DNA of 64,000 nt from NCBI RefSeq assembly GCF_005774735.1, contig NZ_VBUM01000002.1, forward strand, positions 1-64,000, read 5' to 3'. The stretch's first letter is position 1, and every line of letters starts with the position of its first letter. The notes below the pieces were generated by a model that was given only the letters and a program-made list of their open reading frames with translations, had not been told where the DNA came from and searched no databases. The stretch is from Microbacterium sp. 5K110 (GTDB lineage: Bacteria; Actinomycetota; Actinomycetes; Actinomycetales; Microbacteriaceae). Made by a program: the position numbers and the translations under genes. Of the stretch, positions 1 to 6,811 are shown piece after piece.

Positions 1-219
1 GGATTCCGCGGGCGGAGGATGGCCGCGGGAGTTTCGGTCCTCCGCTCCCCGAATCTCCTCCGCTGAAGCGCTCTCGCGCGAGAGAGGAACACAGGATGCC
101 GGTCGCGGCGGGGCCGCGCGGAGTTGAGGGTGTCGCGGGCCCGGGAAGCCGCCGGTCGGGCGGCCCAACGCGGCGACGACGTCTGGGCCGCGCTGGCGCC
201 GCCCGGCAGCGGTCGCGAA
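1..219. other. Intergenic stretch downstream of holA, no gene seen
   Basis: No convincing coding frame is visible between the window edge and the holA stop. A 14-base perfect palindrome, CTCTCGCGCGAGAG, lies at 71-84 and may be part of a terminator. The region could also be the edge of a gene cut off by the window. Confidence 0.4.
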
Positions 220-1257
220 TCAGCCGCCGTAGGGCTGGCGCGTGGCGATGATCGTGATCATGCGCTCCAGCGCGAACACCGGGTCGCGGGAGGCGCCCTT
301 GACCTCGGCGTCGGCGCGCGCGGTCGCATGGATCGCCATCCCGAGCGTGTTCCCGGTCCAGCCGACGAGGTCGCGCCGCGCGCGGTCGATCTGCCAGTCC
401 TTCATGCCCAAGCGTTGAGCGAGCACCCCCGACGATTCGCGGTGGCCGGCGACGCGCGCCATCGTCCGGAGCTTCATGGCCACGGCCGCGACGAGCGGGA
501 CGGGATCGGCCCCGGATGCCAGGGCGTGGCGCAACGCCAGGAGCGCGGGGCCGTACTGACCGGCGATCGCGGTGTCGGCGACCGTGAACGCGGAGGTCTC
601 GACGCGGCCGCCGTAGTATCGCTCGACCGTACGCTCATCGATGTCGCCGGGGACGTCGGCGATGAGCTGTTGGCACGCGGCCGCGAGCTCGGTGAGGTCG
701 TCGGCGAAGGCCGAGACGAGCGACCGCAAGGCGACCGGGGCGATGCGCTTCTGCGCGGCCTTGAACTCGCCGACGGCGAAGTCGAAGCGGTCGGAGTCGC
801 GCTTGACGGCGGGGCACGCGATCTCGATGCCGCCGCCCTGGCCCGCGCGGATGGCATCCAGGAGCTTCTTGCCGCGCACGCTCGCACCGGTGTGGCGGAG
901 GACGACCGTCGCGCCGTCCTGCGGGTGCGCGAGGTACGACAGCGCCTCGGTGAGGAAGGCGTCGCTGCACTTCTCGACTCCCCCGACGCGCACGAGCCGC
1001 GGTTCGCCGAACAAAGAGGGCGAAGTGACCGCGAGCAGAGTGCCCGCGGTGTAGTCATCGGCTCGGACGTCGGTGATCTCGAGGCTCGGGTCCTCGCTCT
1101 TGAGGTATTCGCGGATGCCCGCGGTCGCGCGCTCGGCGCACACTTCTTCCGGGCCCGAGATGAGCACGACCGGCGCGGGCTGGGGGGTGCGCCATCCGAT
1201 CTGGGGAATGGCCGACTTCGCCTTCGCGGGGGCGGAGCGTCGAGGGGCCGGGGTCAC
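220..1257 (-). CDS. holA: DNA polymerase III subunit delta (HolA)
   Basis: HolA opens the beta sliding clamp as part of the clamp loader of the replicative polymerase. The 345-residue length and layout fit the actinobacterial family: an N-terminal AAA+-like domain starting around VVLISGPEE (residues 30-38), a middle helical domain, and a C-terminal collar domain with the segment LGMKDWQIDRARRD. The GTG at 1257 is chosen because a TAGGCT -10 box ends exactly 6 bases upstream (1264-1269), so the mRNA is predicted to be leaderless. holA usually follows comEC directly. Here an HxlR/SDR/SnoaL module lies between them, which fits holA having its own promoter. Confidence 0.9.
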   Translation of the reverse strand: MTPAPRRSAPAKAKSAIPQIGWRTPQPAPVVLISGPEEVCAERATAGIREYLKSEDPSLEITDVRADDYTAGTLLAVTSPSLFGEPRLVRVGGVEKCSDAFLTEALSYLAHPQDGATVVLRHTGASVRGKKLLDAIRAGQGGGIEIACPAVKRDSDRFDFAVGEFKAAQKRIAPVALRSLVSAFADDLTELAAACQQLIADVPGDIDERTVERYYGGRVETSAFTVADTAIAGQYGPALLALRHALASGADPVPLVAAVAMKLRTMARVAGHRESSGVLAQRLGMKDWQIDRARRDLVGWTGNTLGMAIHATARADAEVKGASRDPVFALERMITIIATRQPYGG

Positions 1258-1263
1258 TCCCCC

Positions 1264-1269
1264 AGCCTA
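1264..1269 (-). promoter_or_regulatory. Leaderless -10 box of holA
   Basis: TAGGCT on the minus strand, 6 bases before the GTG start of holA. It lies in the short gap between the HxlR gene and holA. No clear -35 element is visible. Confidence 0.6.
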
Positions 1270-1298
1270 CCGACCGGGTCGGACACGGACGCCGAGGA

Positions 1299-1823
1299 TC
1301 AGCGGCCGGGGTCAGCCGTTCGCCCCGTCGAGGCGGGTGTGCGCGGGGTGGCGTAGCGGGCGCGCATCTCCGGCCCGGCGGCCGGTCCGGACCGGAACGC
1401 GAAGCGCGGATCCGAGACGGAGAGCCCGGTCACGGGGTCGATCGTCACCGGTTCCACTTCGTCGCCGGTCGTCACGTCCACGAGCACCATCGCCCGCTCC
1501 TCCGGGGCCAGCTGCTCGTTCCTCCACGCCGCGAGGGCGACGAGGATCGGTCGGAGCGACCGGCCGAACTCCGTGAGCACGTACTCGTTCCGGACGGGGC
1601 GGTCCTGGTACGGGCGGGTGGTGAGGATGCCGTTCTCGACGAGCACCTTGAGGCGCTTGGTCAGCATGCTCGAGGACAGGCCGATGTTCGCTTCGAACTC
1701 GTCGAAACGCGTGTAGCCGTCGAAGCAGTCATGGAGGATCAGCATGGTCCACCATTCGCCCACGTACGACATCGCGGTCGATAGCGGGCATTCGCGATCC
1801 TCGACCCGGATCTGTGCAGACAT
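1299..1823 (-). CDS. HxlR-family transcriptional regulator
   Basis: A 174-residue winged helix-turn-helix protein. The N-terminal ECPLSTAMSYVGEWWTMLIL matches the HxlR/YodB/HypR start, where a conserved Cys (Cys12 here) near the N-terminus often senses electrophiles or oxidants. The recognition region SSMLTKRLKVLVENGIL and the wing with TRPYQDRPVRNEYVLTEFG follow. A C-terminal tail after about residue 115 is longer than the HxlR core. An AAGGAG ribosome-binding site (1830-1835) precedes the ATG. The gene diverges from an SDR gene, and the 59-base gap holds a palindrome that covers the SDR promoter. It probably represses the SDR-SnoaL pair; the inducer is unknown. Confidence 0.85.
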   Translation of the reverse strand: MSAQIRVEDRECPLSTAMSYVGEWWTMLILHDCFDGYTRFDEFEANIGLSSSMLTKRLKVLVENGILTTRPYQDRPVRNEYVLTEFGRSLRPILVALAAWRNEQLAPEERAMVLVDVTTGDEVEPVTIDPVTGLSVSDPRFAFRSGPAAGPEMRARYATPRTPASTGRTADPGR

Positions 1824-1865
1824 CCGACACTCCTTCCGACCGTGACCGGCGCACTCGGCCAGTCA

Positions 1866-1880
1866 CTGCTAATGTAGCAG
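1866..1880. promoter_or_regulatory. Candidate HxlR operator over the SDR promoter
   Basis: CTGCTAATGTAGCAG is a perfect inverted repeat with 6-base arms around ATG. It contains the likely SDR -10 box TAATGT (1870-1875), which lies 7 bases before the ATG at 1883. A wider repeat, GTCAC (1862-1866) and GTGAC (1886-1890), encloses it. The size and symmetry are plausible for a winged-helix dimer. Binding by the HxlR protein is inferred from position. Confidence 0.55.
1870..1875 (+). promoter_or_regulatory. Leaderless -10 box of the SDR gene
   Basis: TAATGT, 7 bases before the ATG at 1883, in the centre of the candidate HxlR operator. Confidence 0.5.
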
Positions 1881-1882
1881 CC

Positions 1883-2683
1883 ATGGTGACTGTCGAAACA
1901 GAAGTTACGCCTTCCGGGGCACCCCACGGAAGACAGCATCGGGCTGTGGTCAGCGGAGGCACGAAGGGCACGGGTGCGGCCGTGGCTCGCCGGCTGCGGG
2001 CCGCGGGGATGCAGGTCACCGCGATCGCCCGGACGCCCGGCACCGACGAGGATGTCCGGTTCGTGGCCGCCGACGTGACCGACCCGGGTGCGGTTCGCGA
2101 CGCCGCGCGGGTCATCCTGACCGACGGGGCCCCCGACGTCGTCGTCCATGTTGCCGGCGGATCGCACTCCCCCGGCGGCGGCTTCGGAGCCCTCGGCGAG
2201 ACCGAGTGGGCGCGCGAGATCGACCTCAACCTCCTGGCGGCAGTGCGGCTCGATCGCGAGCTCGTCCCGGCCATGATCGAGGCCGGGCGCGGAGCGATCG
2301 TTCACGTGTCCTCGATCCAGGCGCGGATGCCGTTGTGGGACGGCACGCTGGCGTACGCGGCCGCGAAAGCGGCCCTGCGTACGTACAGCAAGGGCCTTTC
2401 GTGTCAGCTCGCTCCCCTCGGCATCCGCGTGAACACCGTCTCGCCGGGCGGTATCCAGACCGCGGGGGCCGAGGCGCTCGTCGAACGCCTCGCCGCGGAC
2501 CTCGACGGAGACAAAGACGCGGCGTGGGACTCACTCGTCTCCGCGCTCGGCGGTGTGCCGTGGGGGCGTTTCGCGACGCCCGACGAGGTCGCGTCCACGA
2601 TCGCCTTCTTGGCCTCGGATGCCGCGGCGAGCATCACCGGAGCCGACCTCGTCATCGACGGTGGCACCGTCCGAACCATCTGA
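1883..2683 (+). CDS. SDR-family NAD(P)-dependent oxidoreductase
   Basis: A classical short-chain dehydrogenase/reductase of 266 residues. The Rossmann motif SGGTKGTG lies near residues 24-31, the catalytic serine segment VHVSS near 140-144, and the YAAAK catalytic pair Tyr158/Lys162. The C-terminus ends in a typical SDR tail (LASDAAASITGADLVIDGG). The ATG at 1883 is preferred over an upstream in-frame start at 1814 because it follows a -10 box by 7 bases, and the Rossmann fold then starts about 20 residues in, as is usual. It is followed after 29 bases by a SnoaL-like gene, probably in one transcript. The substrate cannot be told. Confidence 0.85.
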   Translation: MVTVETEVTPSGAPHGRQHRAVVSGGTKGTGAAVARRLRAAGMQVTAIARTPGTDEDVRFVAADVTDPGAVRDAARVILTDGAPDVVVHVAGGSHSPGGGFGALGETEWAREIDLNLLAAVRLDRELVPAMIEAGRGAIVHVSSIQARMPLWDGTLAYAAAKAALRTYSKGLSCQLAPLGIRVNTVSPGGIQTAGAEALVERLAADLDGDKDAAWDSLVSALGGVPWGRFATPDEVASTIAFLASDAAASITGADLVIDGGTVRTI

Positions 2684-2712
2684 CCACCGATGATCCCTGG
2701 AAGGGACAGACC

Positions 2713-3069
2713 ATGACCGACGTGTACACGCCCTACGACCCGACCCTCCTTCCCTCCCCGGTCGTCGCCTACCTCGACGCGCGGGACGACCACCGCCACG
2801 CCGACGCCACGGCCGTGTTCTCTCCGGACGCGGTCGTGATCGACGACGGCCGGACCTACCGGGGTCGCGACGCGATCTCCGCCTGGATCGCAACGTCCTC
2901 GACGGAGTTCACGTACACGAGCTCCCGCCTGGACCAGTGGGTCGATGACACCCGTCGAGCAGTCGTGCGGGTCCGACTCGACGGCAACTTCCCCGGCGGT
3001 ACCGTCCTGCTCCGACACGGATTCGACCTCGCGGCCGGATGCATCGAGCGACTGGTGATCGAGGTCTGA
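2713..3069 (+). CDS. SnoaL-like / NTF2-fold small protein
   Basis: A 118-residue protein with the NTF2-like pattern: an N-terminal helix (VVAYLDARDDHRHADATAVFSPDAVVIDDGRTYRGRD contains the YLDARD...F..DAVVIDDG signature), then strands ending in LRHGFDL. Proteins of this fold act as cyclases, isomerases or small-molecule binders; the active-site chemistry cannot be assigned here. A GGAAGGGA ribosome-binding site ends about 7 bases before the ATG. It is co-directional with the SDR gene, and the pair looks like an inducible detoxification or modification unit under HxlR control. Confidence 0.7.
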   Translation: MTDVYTPYDPTLLPSPVVAYLDARDDHRHADATAVFSPDAVVIDDGRTYRGRDAISAWIATSSTEFTYTSSRLDQWVDDTRRAVVRVRLDGNFPGGTVLLRHGFDLAAGCIERLVIEV

Positions 3070-3082
3070 CCACTCGCGCGGG

Positions 3083-3099
3083 CAGCACCAGGAGTGCTG
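3083..3099. terminator. Short hairpin between convergent genes
   Basis: CAGCAC and GTGCTG arms around CAGGA, between the SnoaL-like stop and the comEC stop. It is weak compared with other terminators in the window. Confidence 0.4.
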
Positions 3100-3117
3100 T
3101 CAGGGCACAGGCGTGGC

Positions 3118-5484
3118 TCACGGCGGTCTCTGTCGCCACAGGGTCAACCGCTCCGACTCGTCGTACCAGACCGCCAGGATGCCGTCGGCGTCGGTGCGAG
3201 CCGCGGTGGTGCCGACGGACGTGAGGATGTCGAGCAATCGGGCCGTGGGATGGCCGTACGTGTTGTCCGCGCCGACACCGATGAGCCCGAGGGGCGCGTG
3301 CAGGCGACGGTAGAGCTCGGGGTCCTGGTCGGCGCTGCCGTGGTGCGAGACCTTCACGATCTCGACGCGGGGGACGTCGACGCGGCGGAGGAGCGCCGCC
3401 TGCGGCTCGGCGCCCAGGTCGCCGAGCATCACCGTGCGGGGGAAGCCGGGCCCGGAGACGTCGATGGCCACGCTCGCGTCGTTGCCGGGCTCCATGCCCG
3501 GAAGCGGGCCGAGCGCCTGCCACCGCGTCTCGCCGAGGGTGCCCGTGAGACCGAGGGATGCCGTGCGCAGCTCCGCCCCTCTCGCGGCGAAGCGGTCGAG
3601 CAGCCTCTCGTCCGCGCGCTCTCCGACCGGTCCGTGCAGGACGACGTCCGCGCGTCCGAGGATGGCCGGGGATCCGCCGACGTGGTCCTTGTCGAAGTGC
3701 GTGAGCACCACCAGGTCGAGGCGGTCGATCCCGAACGTCTGCAGACATTCCGCGAGCGGCTCGGGCTCGGGTCCGGTGTCGACGAGCGCCACCGCGGACC
3801 CGGATCGCCACAGCGTGGCATCGCCCTGACCGACGTCGCACATCGCAACCCGCCAGTCGGGCGGAACCGTGAGCGGCCCCGCGACCGTGCGGATCGTGCT
3901 GGTGCCGCCGATCGCGCCCAGGAGGATGGCCACCGCCGCCGTCGCGAGCGCGGTGATCCGCGGGCCGCGGCGGGGGCGAAGGATCGCGAGGACGACCGCG
4001 CCGCCCACCGCGGCCAGGAGCGCCGCGCCCGGCGGTCCGTCCGGCCAGGGAAGGTTCTGCGCAGGCCAGGACGCGGTGGTGTGCGCCACCCCGGCGATCC
4101 AGGCGGCGGGGATCCACGCCAGCGCGGTCAGCCCGTCGCGCAGCCACGGGAACGGCGCGACGCAGGCCAGGACCCCGGCGATCGTCGCCGGTGCCGCCGC
4201 CGGATCCGCGAGGAGGTTCGCGGCGACCCCGAGGAGGGGGACGTGCGGGTCGATCAGCACGATGAGCGGGCCGCAGACGAGCTGGGCAGCCGCCGGCACC
4301 GCGAGGGCGAGAGCGAGGGGCGCCGGCATCCATCGACCGAGCCCGTCCGCGAGCGGCCGGGCCAGGACGAGGAGCGCGGCGGTAGCGGCTGCCGACAGGG
4401 CGAAGCCGAGCGAGCGACACAGCCAGGGGTCGGCGATCAGGAGGAACGTGACCGCCGCCGACAGCACCGCGACGCCGAGCGTGGGACGCCCGAAGCCGAG
4501 GGCGAGGATGCCGATCGCGCTCATCGCCGCCGCCCGGACCACGCTGGGCTCGGGCGTGACGAGCACCACGAAGCCCGCGAGCACGAGCAGCGCACCGGCC
4601 ACCCGGACCCACCGGCGGGTACCGCACAGGGCGAGCACGCCGAACGCGGCGCCGACCACGAGCGCACAGTTCGCGCCCGACACCGCCGTCAGGTGTGACA
4701 GCGACGCGGCGTTCATCGCCTCCTCGGTCGCGGCGTCGAGCCCGGAGGTGTCGCCGACCGCGAGCCCGGGAATGAGACCCGCACCCGGCTGCGGCAGTCC
4801 ACGAGTCGAGGCCAGGAGCCCGTCGCGGAGCGCTGCGAACCAGCCCCAGAATCCGTCCGGCGGGGGCGCGCGGTCGACCTGGGTTGCGCGCAGCACGAGC
4901 ACGGCGCGGTCGGTGGGATCCGCGGGGATCGCCCGACCGGACAGGACGACCTCGCTTCCCTGCTCGGATGCCGCGAGTCGCTCGCGTCCGTCGGCGTCGA
5001 CCCCGATGCGCACGGGGAGCGCTCCGCGCACCGTACTCGCGCCCGCGGAGACGGCGGAGGCGACCGCATCGAACCACGCGCCTCCATCGACGCTGCGCGA
5101 CAGGTGGCCGGTGACCGTGGCGGTCACCCGGAGGTGGCGGCCGCCATCGACCTGCAGGTCGCCGACCTGCGCGCGAGTCGGGGCGAGGGTCGCAACGGTG
5201 CCCACACTGGCCGCCGCGCACGCGAGAGCGACGGCTGCCACGACGATCGCCGGATGCCGGAACTTCACGAGCACACCGATCGAGACCGCCGAGGCCATAG
5301 CGAGGATCAGCGCGAGGATCCATGGGTCCGGGAAGGCCGTCCCCGCCGCCGCTCCAGCCCAGGTCGTCGCGGCCACGGCGGCGGGGCGCCACGCGCGGCG
5401 ACGCAGAGCGCGGCGACCGTCTCCCTGCCCGTCGAGTCTCGGGAGGCCGGCCGCCTCGGCGCTGGACCGTACGGAGCCGTTCAC
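3118..5484 (-). CDS. comEC: ComEC/Rec2 DNA-uptake channel protein
   Basis: ComEC forms the inner-membrane channel that brings single-stranded DNA into the cell during natural transformation. The 788-residue protein has N-terminal membrane segments, the ComEC competence domain in the middle, and a C-terminal metallo-beta-lactamase-like domain. The metal motif THFDKDH is near residue 594, and SHHGSADQD follows further on. The GTG at 5484 overlaps the comEA stop by four bases (GTGA), so translation is coupled. A longer open frame continues upstream but runs through comEA and is not needed. With comEA it makes a complete uptake pair; pilus genes are not in view. Confidence 0.92.
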   Translation of the reverse strand: MNGSVRSSAEAAGLPRLDGQGDGRRALRRRAWRPAAVAATTWAGAAAGTAFPDPWILALILAMASAVSIGVLVKFRHPAIVVAAVALACAAASVGTVATLAPTRAQVGDLQVDGGRHLRVTATVTGHLSRSVDGGAWFDAVASAVSAGASTVRGALPVRIGVDADGRERLAASEQGSEVVLSGRAIPADPTDRAVLVLRATQVDRAPPPDGFWGWFAALRDGLLASTRGLPQPGAGLIPGLAVGDTSGLDAATEEAMNAASLSHLTAVSGANCALVVGAAFGVLALCGTRRWVRVAGALLVLAGFVVLVTPEPSVVRAAAMSAIGILALGFGRPTLGVAVLSAAVTFLLIADPWLCRSLGFALSAAATAALLVLARPLADGLGRWMPAPLALALAVPAAAQLVCGPLIVLIDPHVPLLGVAANLLADPAAAPATIAGVLACVAPFPWLRDGLTALAWIPAAWIAGVAHTTASWPAQNLPWPDGPPGAALLAAVGGAVVLAILRPRRGPRITALATAAVAILLGAIGGTSTIRTVAGPLTVPPDWRVAMCDVGQGDATLWRSGSAVALVDTGPEPEPLAECLQTFGIDRLDLVVLTHFDKDHVGGSPAILGRADVVLHGPVGERADERLLDRFAARGAELRTASLGLTGTLGETRWQALGPLPGMEPGNDASVAIDVSGPGFPRTVMLGDLGAEPQAALLRRVDVPRVEIVKVSHHGSADQDPELYRRLHAPLGLIGVGADNTYGHPTARLLDILTSVGTTAARTDADGILAVWYDESERLTLWRQRPP

Positions 5485-6101
5485 ACCCGCACCAGATCGC
5501 GCAGTCCCGCGAGCATCTTGTCGCCGATGCCGGGCACCGAACCGAGATCGTCGACGCTCGTGAAGCGGCCGTTCTCCTCGCGCCACGCGAGGATGCGATC
5601 CGCGAGCGCCGGACCGATCCGGGGCAGCGCGTCGAGCTGCTCGCGCGTCGCGGTGTTGAGGTCGAGCGGCCCGACCGTCGCTCCCGGCGCTCCCCCGGCG
5701 GCGGCCGTAGGTGCGGCGCCGACGACGGGCACGACGATCTGCTCCCCGTCCGTGACGGCGCGCGCGAGGTTCACGCCCGCGCGTTCGGCATCGTCCGCGA
5801 AGCCTCCCGCGCGCGCGATCGCGTCGGCCACGCGGTCGCCGACCTCCAGCCGGTAGAGCCCCGCTGCCCGTACCGCGCCCGCCACGTGAACGTACACGCC
5901 GGCCCCGGCGGGAGCGCTGGCCCGGCCCGTCGGCGCGGGCGTCGTCGTGACGGTCTCGGTGCCCGTCGTCCCGCGGAAGATCCCGATCCCCACGGTGATG
6001 GCGAAGGCGAGGAGCACGAGGACGATCACCGCCCCGACACCGAGACGGCGGCGCGAACCGAGGCGCGGAGGAGTCTCGATCGGGTCCGGTGATGCCATCA
6101 C
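5481..6101 (-). CDS. comEA: ComEA helix-hairpin-helix DNA-binding protein
   Basis: ComEA is the membrane-anchored receptor that binds double-stranded DNA outside the membrane and passes it to ComEC. This 206-residue protein has one N-terminal transmembrane helix (GVGAVIVLVLLAFAITVGIG), a SLBB domain (VYVHVAGAVRAAGLYRLEVG), and a C-terminal pair of helix-hairpin-helix motifs (LPRIGPALADRIL and VPGIGDKMLAGL). The GTG at 6101 is chosen over the next codon, ATG at 6098, because a TAGGGT -10 box (6108-6113) lies 6 bases upstream. It shares an intergenic region with the divergent DUF2087 gene. Confidence 0.9.
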   Translation of the reverse strand: MMASPDPIETPPRLGSRRRLGVGAVIVLVLLAFAITVGIGIFRGTTGTETVTTTPAPTGRASAPAGAGVYVHVAGAVRAAGLYRLEVGDRVADAIARAGGFADDAERAGVNLARAVTDGEQIVVPVVGAAPTAAAGGAPGATVGPLDLNTATREQLDALPRIGPALADRILAWREENGRFTSVDDLGSVPGIGDKMLAGLRDLVRV

Positions 6102-6107
6102 GCCAGC

Positions 6108-6113
6108 ACCCTA
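6108..6113 (-). promoter_or_regulatory. Leaderless -10 box of comEA-comEC
   Basis: TAGGGT on the minus strand, 6 bases before the GTG start of comEA. It supports the GTG start and a leaderless transcript. Confidence 0.55.
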
Positions 6114-6197
6114 CGAAGGTCGCGCGCACGCCCGTCGGGCTCTGCGCCGCATTCGTGGACGATGTCTCGGATCGCCTCCCTGGGGAGGAGTCGCGCC

Positions 6198-6203
6198 TAG
6201 CCT
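6198..6203 (+). promoter_or_regulatory. Leaderless -10 box of the DUF2087 gene
   Basis: TAGCCT followed by GGAACG and then the ATG at 6210. The same TANNNT-N6-ATG layout recurs through the window. Confidence 0.55.
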
Positions 6204-6209
6204 GGAACG

Positions 6210-6701
6210 ATGAACGAGAACGCGTGGCGCGCAATTCTGTCCGCCCTCGCCGATGACCGCGGTCGCGAGCTCTACGCGCGGATCGTGCGGGGCGAGCCGG
6301 TCGACAGCACCCAGACGCCCACGAAAGCACGACGGAGCCTTGCCGCCCTGATCTCAGCAGGACTCATCACCGAGACCGATGATGGCTACTCCGCGTCACC
6401 GACGGTGTTCCGTGATGCCCTCGCCGCGGCGCCGCGCACCCCGCGCGCCACAGGCCCGGAGCGCTTCTTCATGGAAGGGCGCCTGACGACCCTCCCATCC
6501 CGCGACGCCGACCGGCGCTCGGTGCTCACCGTCGTGGCATCCCGTTCGCTCTCGCCCGGCGAGGTCGTGACCGAGACCGAGATCAACACACGCCTCGCGA
6601 TGATCACCGACGACGTCGCTGCACTGCGCCGCGCCCTCGTCGACACCGGTCTCGTCGAACGCACGCGCACCGGAACCGCCTACGCCCTCGCCGCCCCCTG
6701 A
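6210..6701 (+). CDS. DUF2087-domain putative transcriptional regulator
   Basis: A 163-residue protein with two parts. The N-terminal part (residues 1-70) looks like a small winged-helix unit: ILSALADDRGRELYARIV, then SLAALISAGLITETDDGY. The C-terminal part (about 85-160) matches DUF2087, with GRLTTLPSRDADRRSVLTVV and the end DDVAALRRALVDTGLVERT. DUF2087 proteins are usually annotated as regulators, with little known of their targets. It is divergent from comEA and convergent with leuS, and a strong shared terminator follows. A role in regulating competence genes is possible but rests only on position. Confidence 0.65.
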   Translation: MNENAWRAILSALADDRGRELYARIVRGEPVDSTQTPTKARRSLAALISAGLITETDDGYSASPTVFRDALAAAPRTPRATGPERFFMEGRLTTLPSRDADRRSVLTVVASRSLSPGEVVTETEINTRLAMITDDVAALRRALVDTGLVERTRTGTAYALAAP

Positions 6702-6707
6702 ACGACG

Positions 6708-6752
6708 GATGCCACGCCCCCACGCTCGGCAGAGCGCCGGGGGCGTGGCATC
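6708..6752. terminator. Bidirectional terminator between DUF2087 gene and leuS
   Basis: Perfect 14-base arms at 6708-6721 (GATGCCACGCCCCC) and 6739-6752 enclose a 17-base loop. It lies between convergent genes, so it may serve both. Confidence 0.75.
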
Positions 6753-6754
6753 CG

Positions 6755-6768
6755 GATTGCATGCAATC
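6755..6768. repeat. 14-base perfect palindrome
   Basis: GATTGCATGCAATC directly follows the terminator. A related GATTGCGTGC occurs at about 6790. The role is unknown. It may be a protein-binding site or part of the leuS transcript end. Confidence 0.4.
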
Positions 6769-6811
6769 GGCCTCGACGATCAGCCCACGGATTGCGTGCT
6801 AAATCAACCGC

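Noticed and set aside
2909-5392. A long minus-strand open frame overlapping comEC in another frame
   Set aside because: Its product is Arg/Gly/Pro-rich with no domain, as expected of a shadow frame in very G+C-rich DNA.
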